The notes under the pieces are model-generated. The model was not told where the DNA came from, did not search any database, and saw only the letters and a list, made by a program, of their open reading frames with translations. Shown here piece after piece: positions 8,901 through 12,969 of a stretch of 12,969 nucleotides of DNA. Numbering within the stretch: the stretch's first letter is position 1; each line of letters starts with the position of its first letter. The position numbers and the translations under genes were made by a program. The stretch comes from Verrucomicrobiota bacterium (GTDB lineage Bacteria > Verrucomicrobiota > Verrucomicrobiae > Limisphaerales > UBA11358): assembly GCA_014860005.1 (NCBI GenBank), contig JACZKP010000017.1, forward strand, positions 1 through 12,969. The letters run 5' to 3'.

Positions 8901-9185
8901 CTCATCCAAGGCCAGCGCCGCCTTGGAGGTCTTCCGCAACTTGAGAAGAATCTCGCCCGGCACGCAATTGGTGACATCCGGCTGGAGACGCCGGGGAATC
9001 GTCGCGCCCGGATTCGCGGGGGACGTTGACGTGCGGGAAACCTTGGGGGTTGCGTTCGTTCCGTTCGTGCTGGCTTGCCAGCCCCGGGGAGCGTCCTCGC
9101 GCAGACCGGCGAAAGCGCTGGCGGTGAGGGATGCGAGCAGAATAATCGCCGCCATTCGGCGAAGGGGCTTGGTGGGTGACTTCAT
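2970..9185 (-). CDS. Giant secreted subtilisin-like (S8) serine protease with C-type-lectin-like, cohesin and dockerin modules
   Basis: Numbering is from the ATG at 9185 (2071 aa), chosen because it gives a textbook signal peptide: MKSPTKPLRR, a hydrophobic core, then AFA|G at 26. An ATG at 9224 (13 residues longer) or a TTG at 9335 are alternatives; none has a good Shine-Dalgarno sequence. Domains: propeptide about 67-193; S8 catalytic domain about 198-520 with Asp248 (VVAVIDTG), His307 (HGTHVAG), oxyanion Asn398 (AAAGN) and Ser466 (SGTSMATP), plus the acidic loop NNIDDDGNGFVDD at 272-284; beta-sandwich about 523-666; beta-helix-like about 667-880 and again 1086-1126 (LQNNYWGT); C-type-lectin-like about 884-1032; FN3 about 1262-1350; Ig-like about 1354-1455; IPT/TIG about 1458-1540; cohesin-like about 1544-1666; carboxypeptidase-regulatory-like about 1672-1726; dockerin-like about 1730-1786; second cohesin-like about 1847-1962; Asp-rich calcium repeat about 1964-1993; C-terminal module 1998-2071. 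No sortase or other surface anchor is seen. It probably degrades extracellular protein while binding carbohydrate or partner proteins. Confidence 0.93.
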   Translation of the reverse strand: MKSPTKPLRRMAAIILLASLTASAFAGLREDAPRGWQASTNGTNATPKVSRTSTSPANPGATIPRRLQPDVTNCVPGEILLKLRKTSKAALALDEAARAGKAVNFIASQTNEISALLQKHGVAAAKTVFNRARRAARDAGLKAQTGQDRQRDGLFQWYRLRVPTNAELKQVLADFKANPAVEYAEPAYEWRLHDVDPPITGLPDGTTDPQINQQWHHSFIQAQAAWNYLKQNGVPVGGKRDVVVAVIDTGVDYNHEELIGNIWTNPREIPGNNIDDDGNGFVDDIHGCSVVSDGRSHVGDPIDLHGHGTHVAGIIAATAFNLKGGVGVAFNVQIMGIRAAQYSGALSTTDIAEAILYAADNGADVINMSFGGYQRSQVVEDALAVALNQAVLVAAAGNDNLDARYYPVYPAALPFVHGIMAHDTIGTKTWFSNYDTTGTRYLLAAPGESIFSILPGNQYAAWSGTSMATPIVSGIAALMRSYWWQREVFSSRFLMGGLWNCGNPNVNAYKAVTELPAPGVGLLETWLFDNQAISASNDADGRADSGETLHLAIEVINRSGQASNVVATLRARAEGAVFDDPYVSLVTNTVSFGNIGPFNTADNGFIYNPGGVITGVEHPFVFHVATNCPNDHVIPFELTFTFLDGWDPTSTNTFTNVARFKVIVQRGKNLPSVIPTGMTLTLDQSDYWMVGGPVLVEAGATLRITEGAQVQWGAISSDPYNPGPQTGSLVVRGVLSIEGAASNPVSLFPSYLVSGQTTLITAESGGVCDLQYVTIRNPWLTGIRTINHGRLEWDALSSTIDIEHAANTAFGKFRGGGTMSIGRADTCLFDTGWLVPSGLVRSDDCVFLQDNENNKPLSVNLPLSFKNPMTCDSGDTPFWSSPLFTNGVTYVVLPMEQFSLRLAEAIASFYDGHVASVRDEAESDFLKAYLPGAANFRAGGILNHDWVYIGLSDRNLSDSFSWVDGSPLEFTDWASGYPVNLSSATEHVVQFMDVYNNGNTRLWGWRNVDQTPSIRFGNGSRGSWKSFVLKLPGTWTLDQLNLAPTNGTLLAYVRDHFEPQWQRNAFLSKYWDPSIANWMRVVSQAGVANGYTSLQNNYWGTDNPVLINHMIVDYYDNFTSARIDYGTPPSSGFASTYPFVEKVFINGIPAETVPQMSGGRGDFSVVFNRNMNTNTEPFVTFGPSPPHTDFSITPRDDNFHQITNGWLNARTWQGSAWITPVSGEGYHLMRISGAVAADDPWLVSGYDVGRFRFKVQTMGIASMTLQASGQEGAILLTWQQNDYELLAGYNLYRADSTNGPWTRLNSTVIPPGSESYSDSSVPPAVPKFYKFTVLTTDMTESEPSNLASAAALDTIPPVLTHTPVTSALPARGLQLRATATDNLRVTGVTVFYRPSASGANYTSLPMVNVTSNDWSATILGSSVQSPGVEYYLTATDGISEVFSGTPLLPHVVSVSNIPTLASVTPNHGPSTGGTAVTLSGTLFEPGVSVLFGGVLASNVTLISENQLACNTPPHFPALVDVTILNTNGTQSTLLSAFQFEQTGVIVSLPTTNGNYGTQVELGLSAANVAGLRAVDVTITFDPSVLSIIDARVGAFTAGWGLAANLNTPGRAVLSLANASSVTGSGSLVVLRFNIVKSPPASTVLTIESLSLNDGAITTTRSDGLFTVNGFFTLAGTVRYFGGSQEGVTDVSLHLNGAGAFQTNSASDGGYSITNIPTGSYVLTPAKTSDVAGITSYDASLVLQAAAGLLTLSSNQVLAADVNRNGSVSAMDASYILEKAVGLIEGAFPGAGRFWDFRPAQRSYSLLNSDQTGQDFTAILLGDVSGNWSNPAPSPMILQGSESSGPKGSPAEVILALRTLRTEFAETQVWLLVRGVDAAIYSVDLLLSHDPSRPLQGLQAGAFAEPLAMSSNTNQAGVVRVGLAGAEPLQGVGALLVFTLSDEAADPLNIVSASINEGAVPVVIDPDGTEFDGDTDGDGQSDWSEIRAGTTPTDTQSYFAIRSVTLESGGTRKVSWSAVPGKLYQVLYLEEGIGGEWQPLGLPVTATGQEASVQDDAAMSGIGRLYRVRLVE

Positions 9186-9224
9186 AGGAGGCCCGCTGGT
9201 GGATGGTTTCTCGTTTGTGGCCAT

Positions 9225-9700
9225 GGGGTGAACTGAACCTGAGTGTGAGCGTTCCACAATTAAGGCCGAGTGGAGTTCATCGGGAACACAATTGCTCCCC
9301 CAAACTTGCCGATTGCCAACCGTATTTTGCCTCAATTTTTAAACATAGGCGGCCGTTTGAACCCTGATGGGGCGAGGTAAGCCGCGGAATTGGAGCACTG
9401 GAATTGGTGTTCACGTTAACCGACGACCGGGTGTAGAGTTTCGTCTTTCCAAGAATCCTCTCCAGAGTTCTGGTTGTCGCTCCGCTATCAGCATCACAAC
9501 GAAGCGTTCTAGCTTCAACAGAACAGGGTTGCTGCAGTTGGTTTCGCAGACCCCACTTGGCCGGACATGCTCCCGCCGGCGCTAGCATCATCTGAAATCG
9601 AAGGAAGAGCGGAAGATTCGGAATCGGTGAGCATGAATTTGGCTGGACGAGCACTCGCCACTGCGACGGAGTCTTGGTCAGCGCCAATCTCCCGACCCGA
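9225..9700. other. About 475 bp with no supportable gene; 5' flank of the protease operon
   Basis: Short ORFs exist on both strands here, but none has a start with a ribosome site, recognisable protein sequence or natural composition. The part nearest the protease (about 9225-9340) must carry its 5' leader and probably its promoter. I see AT-rich stretches such as TTTAAAAATTG on the minus strand near 9331-9341, but no convincing -35/-10 pair. The rest looks like decayed sequence continuous with the DUF72-like fragment. Confidence 0.5.
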
Positions 9701-9893
9701 GCACAGCGCAATGGTATTGAGCGCATTCCCCTCCAGTCGGTCATTGATGAAGATCAACGCGCGGACCTGGTTTCCTCCAGTCGCCGCCAACGCGAGTTTG
9801 ATCAATTGAGCGATGGCCTTCCGAGCCTCGTCGTTTCACTTCCTTGGTCTCGTTGTCTTCGTATTTGCGACCAGGCTTGAGCAGGAATCCGCG
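9701..9893 (-). pseudogene. Frameshifted fragment resembling the C-terminus of a DUF72 (YecE-like) protein
   Basis: On the minus strand one frame reads RGFLLKPGRKYEDNETKEV (9893 to 9837). After skipping one A at 9836 it continues as NDEARKAIAQLIKLAL and then RALIFINDRLEGNALNTIAL, to about 9701. The FINDRLEGNAL.TI strand and the preceding charged helix resemble the C-terminal end of DUF72 proteins as I recall them (an NNR.EGNAP.TI-type motif). A single-base insertion in an A-run explains the break. The N-terminal two thirds of such a protein are missing, because upstream sequence changes directly to terminase. The open frame runs on to 9515, but that part matches nothing I know. The family assignment is tentative; the frameshift is inferred from frame continuity. 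Confidence 0.38.
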
Positions 9894-10126
9894 CTACAAT
9901 CATCCGCGCCCATCTGCGCCAGCAACCAATGCAACTTGCCACCACCGCGTGCGCCGCCGTAGCCAATGGCCGTCGGCCCGTCGGCCCGATCGCACAACCG
10001 CGCGACAGCACTGGCCACGAGCTGGCGCTCCTGCAAAACCACGTCCGCCCGCTCGAACCGCTGCATTTGATCCTTTGGACAGCCCGCGCGGCGCCCTACC
10101 AAAAAGTAGCGTTCCCAAGGCGTCAT
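9836..10126 (-). pseudogene. Truncated phage terminase large subunit, N-terminal fragment with altered Walker A
   Basis: The ATG at 10126 has AGGGAGG six bases upstream and would overlap the stop of the preceding small-subunit gene as ATGA. The first about 77 residues look like the start of a terminase large subunit: a short N-terminal helix region, then AIGYGGARGGGK at 53-64, a Walker A (P-loop) motif, followed by HWLLAQMGADDC. The residue after the P-loop lysine is Leu65 (TTG) where Ser or Thr is expected; a C-to-T change in TCG would produce it. After residue 77 the similarity stops and the frame ends at 9836 with unrelated residues. A functional protein would be about 400-500 residues with Walker B and a nuclease domain, all absent here. 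The fragment is therefore broken, and the P-loop change suggests it was no longer under selection. Confidence 0.6.
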
Positions 10127-10764
10127 GGCTTGCCTCCCTGGCTATCGGCAATCTGCGCATGGCGATTTGTCGCATCGGTCCTATCCCCACTTCTTCGACA
10201 TCCACCACTTCGCCCGGCAATGGCTCCCCATAGATATTCCCCAGCGCCACCGTGACCTCCACCCGCACGGCCGGCGGATCGTCGCCCTTGCGCCGCTCGC
10301 CGTCCGTCCCCAATCCCGTCGCCAGCCGCCCCAGCTTGCTGGCGATTTCCAGCATCCGGGCGATGTCCGCGAGGTTGGCGTACACCTTTTCGCGCTCCAT
10401 GTAGGCATCCAGCCCGCGTTTCGCCGCCGCGATGGCCCGTTCATGCATGGACCACTCCGTTTCCCGCAGTTGCTGCTCGCGCGCCTCCCACTGAGGTCTT
10501 TTGGCACGCGCCACCGCCTCAATCGCCTCGTGCTCCACGCCGGCCAAATGCGCCCCGTAGGCTGCTTACCCGCACCGGCCAGTCGAACTTGGCTGACCAC
10601 CGCTTGAGCAACGGAACACTCTTGGCGCACTTCTTGGATACCAGTTCCAGCGACCGTTCCGGCCCAAGGCTCAGATACAGACTGAACTTCGCAAACGCCT
10701 TGTTCGACTCACGCGGTTGCTGCTCGAATGGCAAGGCGGCGCGACTGTCTTCGATGCTGTTCAT
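10123..10764 (-). pseudogene. Frameshifted terminase small subunit-like gene
   Basis: The ATG at 10764 has AAAGGAG ten bases upstream. The first frame gives SNKAFAKFSLYLSLGPERSLE, then SKKCAKSVPLLKRWSAKFDWP, a helix-turn-helix-like start typical of small terminase subunits of this kind. Near 10566-10567 one extra base shifts the frame; removing it gives VRVAAYGAHLAGVEHEAIEA, followed by a long charged helical region (WEAREQQLRETEWSMHER, then YMEREKVYANLADIARMLEI) and a VRVEVTVALGNIYGEPLP stretch. A second shift near 10175-10190 is likely: one missing base would lead to DATNRHAQIADSQGGKP and a TGA that overlaps the large-subunit ATG as ATGA. Without that shift the frame runs unnaturally through the next gene to 9900. 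Sequencing error could explain one shift; two beside a broken large subunit favour real decay. Confidence 0.6.
10133..10139 (-). promoter_or_regulatory. Shine-Dalgarno site fixing the terminase large subunit start
   Basis: AGGGAGG on the minus strand lies six bases before the ATG at 10126. It is the strongest ribosome site in the window and supports this start over other in-frame codons. Confidence 0.6.
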
Positions 10765-10813
10765 GGTCGGATTGCTCCTTTCTTGGTGGCCCGTGCGGCT
10801 CGCACCTCAAACA

Positions 10814-11122
10814 TCAGCGGCATAGACCCTCCTCACTGGCATCCTGGTAAATGACCCGCCACACATCGCGCGCGGCGACATGGTCGCACAACTCCAGCGG
10901 ACACCCGGCTGCGTAATAGGCGTTTGACCGCACCATGCCTAGGAGATCAGGCGGCGACTTCGCCAGCCGACCGGCGAATTCGGTAAAGATCGCCACGCCG
11001 GCCAGTTCCTGCGCCACCCACGTCGGCGGCAGTTGCCCGAGGCGCGGCGGCTTGAACAAAAACCGGAGCAGCCGCCCCTTACTGCGGTTCTGAAGTACTA
11101 CCTTCTGAACTTCTAAACTCAT
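10814..11122 (-). CDS. Small hypothetical protein (102 aa) of the integrated element
   Basis: I do not recognise this protein. It starts MSLEVQKVVLQNRSKGRLLR, is basic at the N-terminus, and contains FKPPRLGQLPPTWVAQELAG and an acidic end, YQDASEEGLCR. There is no signal peptide, membrane segment or known catalytic motif. Two cysteines lie close together at about 74 and 79 (GCPLELC), with a third near the C-terminus. Its ATG overlaps the integrase-fragment stop as ATGA, which suggests translational coupling; no separate Shine-Dalgarno sequence is visible. It ends 49 bp before the terminase small subunit start, a position where phages often carry small regulators or endonucleases. A role in the element is inferred only from location. 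It may be a relic, but the frame is open throughout and the composition is not that of a shadow ORF. Confidence 0.5.
   Translation of the reverse strand: MSLEVQKVVLQNRSKGRLLRFLFKPPRLGQLPPTWVAQELAGVAIFTEFAGRLAKSPPDLLGMVRSNAYYAAGCPLELCDHVAARDVWRVIYQDASEEGLCR
11086..11109. repeat. Imperfect inverted repeat at the start of the 102-aa ORF
   Basis: GTTC-T-GAAG and CTTC-T-GAAC form a dyad around TACTAC, with one mismatched position per arm. TTCTGAA also occurs as a 15-bp-spaced direct repeat (11088 and 11103). It lies just inside the 102-aa ORF. It could be an operator-like site or chance. Confidence 0.25.
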
Positions 11123-11451
11123 ACCCGGATGGCATCAAACGCAGCGTCACGAACGGCCGTGCGGCAGCGCAACTGATTGGCCCCCTGCGTGGAAGCAACG
11201 ATGGCATCCATGGCGTGCTGCCAGGCTCGGGTGGCCACTCCGGAATCACTGCCCGCCAGGTGGGCCTTGGCGATCTGCAGATTAAGCCCGGGTTGGCGCA
11301 GGGCCTGGTTGCGCGCCAGCACGATCTGGGTGGCCGCGTCCCGGTCCGTCGTTCCGAGGCTGAAGCGCCTGCCCGTGAAAGTATCCACGCAGTAATACTT
11401 GCGAGAATGCTGACCGCGTCGATTGAGTCGATAGCGAAGTTTCATACGCAT
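11119..11451 (-). pseudogene. Truncated tyrosine-type integrase, N-terminal part only
   Basis: From the ATG at 11451 the protein reads MRMKLRYRLNRRGQHSRKYY, followed by CVDTFTGRRFSLGTTDRD and then LNLQIAKAHLAGSDSGVATR. This matches my recollection of the N-terminal arm-binding and core-binding start of verrucomicrobial tyrosine recombinases, which are normally about 400 residues. Only about 110 residues remain, and the frame stops at 11119 straight after RTAVRDAAFDAIRV. The catalytic domain with its Arg-His-Arg-Tyr residues is missing, so it cannot recombine DNA alone. An upstream GTG at 11493 or the ATG at 11445 are alternative starts; none has a clear ribosome site. The fragment lies about 170 bp from the 3' end of tRNA-Thr and points away from it, the usual position of an integrase beside its attachment site. 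It may still be translated as a short DNA-binding protein coupled to the next ORF. Confidence 0.6.
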
Positions 11452-11550
11452 TGCGCATTTGCAAGCGTATGGGCAGGCCATCCGACGGGCCACGGTGTTG
11501 TGGCGGACTTACCCCCGCGTCGGTTGGGAGTAGTGGCGGGGTCACGAAAC

Positions 11551-11570
11551 TGGTGTCCGTTTTGGTGTCC
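11551..11570. repeat. Two direct repeats between tRNA-Thr and the integrase fragment
   Basis: TGGTGTCC occurs at 11551-11558 and 11563-11570, a 12-bp period, in the otherwise gene-free stretch between the tRNA terminator and the integrase fragment. Short direct repeats here are where arm-type binding sites of a tyrosine integrase would be expected. The function is inferred from position only. Confidence 0.35.
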
Positions 11571-11595
11571 CCTAGCTCCCCGTGTTGGCGGAAAG

Positions 11596-11617
11596 TCTTG
11601 CCGCCCAAGCGGCAAGA
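11596..11617 (-). terminator. Hairpin terminator of the tRNA-Thr gene
   Basis: TCTTGCCGC and GCGGCAAGA form a perfect 9-bp stem with a four-base loop, starting two bases after the encoded CCA of the tRNA. On the minus strand the stem is followed by CTTTCC, a short pyrimidine tract rather than a strong T-run, so termination may be moderate. Confidence 0.6.
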
Positions 11618-11619
11618 AG

Positions 11620-11694
<75 letters not shown>

Positions 11695-11940
11695 ACCCGA
11701 AGCCTGATAAACAAGGGAAACCCTGCAAAATCGGGCCGTTTCACTACGGGGCAGAGGGTACAAGATCGGTCGAATTGATGCAAGCAGATGCAGAGATTTC
11801 CCAGCAATTCTAATTTTGAAAGTCGGTGAGGCGGGTGGACGGATGGCGTGAGGGGCGGAGGCGGGGAGGCGGCTGAGCGTCACCGTTTGTCACACAATTG
11901 CAACTGTACTTTTGGCACGCGTACCGGCATTGCTGGACAC
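11695..11940. other. Intergenic region between tRNA-Thr and the transposase; includes a G-rich tract
   Basis: No gene is supported here. It holds the promoter side of the tRNA (no clear -35/-10 pair seen) and the left flank of the insertion sequence. A G-rich stretch at about 11826-11872 has several GGG and GGGG runs on the plus strand. The sequence changes character near 11878-11890, where GTCAC appears twice (GTCACCGTTTGTCAC), which may be near the IS end. The other IS end is outside the window, so terminal inverted repeats cannot be confirmed. Confidence 0.4.
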
Positions 11941-12969
11941 GTGAATACGCGCGCCTTCGATCACCTTATCGAAGGCCTGCGCACGGTCGCCGCCGGACTG
12001 CCCGACCGGCGCACGGGCGACAATCGGGTCTTTGTCATGGCCGACATCGCGCTGTCGGCCTTCGCGGTCTTTTTCACCCAGTGCCCTTCGTTCCTGAGTT
12101 TCCAGCGTGGCATGGAACAGGCCCGCGGCCGCAACAACGTCCGTTCCCTCTTCCAGGTCGAGCGCATCCCCACGGACAATCACATCCGCCAGATGCTCGA
12201 CCCGGTCCCACCTCGGCACCTCTACAGTCTGTTCGATGAGCTTCACCAAGCCTTCGATCAGGAAGGATTGCTGGCGGCCATGCGGGCCGTCGGCCACACC
12301 CGACTCATCGCCTTGGACGCCACCTGGTATTTTTCCTCCCAATCCAAGAACGTCCATTGCCTCAACTGTTCGTGCCTGCAACACGCCGAGGGCAAGACCA
12401 CCCATTTCCACAGCGCCATCACGCCGGTGATCGTCAGTCCGGGCCACAGCCAGGTGGTGCCGTTGCGACCGGAGTTTATCACGCCGCAGGACGGACAGGC
12501 CAAGCAGGATTGTGAGATCAACGCGGCCAAACGCTGGCTGGCCGCCCATGCCGCGCGTTATGCCACCGGCAACGACACGTTGCTGGGCGATGATCTTTAC
12601 GCCCATCAGCCCTTCTGCCGACAGGTGCTCTTGCACGGATTTCATTTTCTTTTCACCTGCAAGCCCGCTTCCCATGCCACGCTCCACCCATGGGTGGAAG
12701 GCTTGGAGCCGGGCCGTCAGTTGCACACCTTGAAGCTGCGGGTCAAAGGCAAATCCAACGGCTGGGAGCACCACCGCTATCGCTGGGCCAACGGCGTGCC
12801 CCTGACCGACAGCGACGATGCCTTGAAAGTCAACTGGTGCGAACTGACGATCACTGATGGCCAGGGAGCCGTCTCTTACCGCAACTCCTTCATCACCGAC
12901 TGGAAGATCAGCGCTGGTAACGTCGCCGGGTTGGTGGCCGCCGGGCGGGCGCGCTGGAAGATCGAGAAC
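11941..12969 (+). CDS. DDE transposase (ISNCY/IS4-superfamily-like), cut by the window edge
   Basis: From the GTG at 11941 the frame is open for 343 residues to the window end with no stop. The N-terminus (ADIALSAFAVFFTQCPSFLS, then FQVERIPTDNHIRQMLDPVP) is the conserved N-terminal region of a transposase family usually annotated ISNCY or IS4-like. Catalytic residues are visible: Asp126 in LIALDATWYF, Asp217/218 in LLGDDLYAHQPFC, and Glu342 in GRARWKIEN at the very end. A Cys cluster (HCLNCSC, about 139-145) lies between the first two. No residue is missing up to the edge, so the gene may be intact; family members run roughly another 80-100 residues. GTG is the first good start, giving NTRAFDHLIEGLRTVAAGLP; a TTG at 11887 is possible but gives an unnatural N-terminus. 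No Shine-Dalgarno sequence is clear. The element catalyses its own cut-and-paste movement. Confidence 0.9.
   Translation, partial: MNTRAFDHLIEGLRTVAAGLPDRRTGDNRVFVMADIALSAFAVFFTQCPSFLSFQRGMEQARGRNNVRSLFQVERIPTDNHIRQMLDPVPPRHLYSLFDELHQAFDQEGLLAAMRAVGHTRLIALDATWYFSSQSKNVHCLNCSCLQHAEGKTTHFHSAITPVIVSPGHSQVVPLRPEFITPQDGQAKQDCEINAAKRWLAAHAARYATGNDTLLGDDLYAHQPFCRQVLLHGFHFLFTCKPASHATLHPWVEGLEPGRQLHTLKLRVKGKSNGWEHHRYRWANGVPLTDSDDALKVNWCELTITDGQGAVSYRNSFITDWKISAGNVAGLVAAGRARWKIEN

Noticed and set aside
7920..9029. A 369-residue plus-strand ORF opposite the S8 catalytic domain.
   Set aside because: The minus strand encodes an unmistakable protease triad here; the plus frame is a compositional shadow.
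9277..9744. A 155-residue minus-strand ORF upstream of the protease.
   Set aside because: It has Ser/Arg/Leu-rich random-looking composition, no ribosome site, overlaps the DUF72-like frame and runs into the protease leader. I cannot support it as a gene.
11890..12774. A 294-residue minus-strand ORF opposite the transposase.
   Set aside because: The plus frame carries the conserved transposase motifs and catalytic residues; the minus frame is its shadow.

Overview
The window looks like an accessory region of a GC-rich bacterium, most likely from the Verrucomicrobiota or a close PVC-group relative. The clues are very large secreted proteins ending in a beta-sandwich module of a kind I associate with Verrucomicrobia, a truncated integrase whose N-terminus resembles verrucomicrobial tRNA-associated integrases, and weak or missing Shine-Dalgarno sequences at several genes. 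This placement rests on recall of protein families; no search was run.

Layout. (1) 119-1636, minus: a 505-residue protein of an uncharacterised, apparently multicopy family with a C-terminal winged-helix-like part, possibly an unrecognised mobile-element protein. (2) 1680-9185, minus: a two-gene unit encoding exported proteins. The upstream gene is a 2071-residue subtilisin-like (S8) protease with an intact catalytic triad followed by a chain of adhesion modules: a beta-helix-like region, a C-type-lectin-like domain, FN3/Ig-like domains, IPT/TIG, two cohesin-like domains, a dockerin-like pair and a calcium-type Asp-rich repeat. Six bases downstream is a 427-residue secreted protein with one cohesin-like domain clearly related to the protease's last one, two cadherin/He_PIG-like repeats and the same C-terminal module. 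The two proteins may act together outside the cell on a glycan- or protein-rich surface. (3) About 9225-9700: no gene that I can support.

(4) About 9700-11694, minus: a decayed integrated element beside an intact tRNA-Thr(CGT) gene. Reading away from the tRNA there is a hairpin, a pair of short direct repeats, a truncated tyrosine-integrase N-terminus, a small unknown ORF in ATGA overlap with it, a frameshifted terminase small subunit-like gene, and the start of a terminase large subunit whose Walker A lysine is followed by Leu instead of Ser/Thr. The last breaks off into a frameshifted fragment resembling the C-terminus of a DUF72 protein. (5) 11941-12969, plus: a DDE transposase cut by the window edge, probably the left part of an insertion sequence.

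An expressed-looking extracellular protease operon is therefore flanked by mobile DNA on both sides: a possible novel mobile family on the left, and phage debris, a tRNA integration site and an IS on the right. The most notable candidates for undescribed biology are the 505-residue family and the lectin/cohesin/dockerin protease with its partner.
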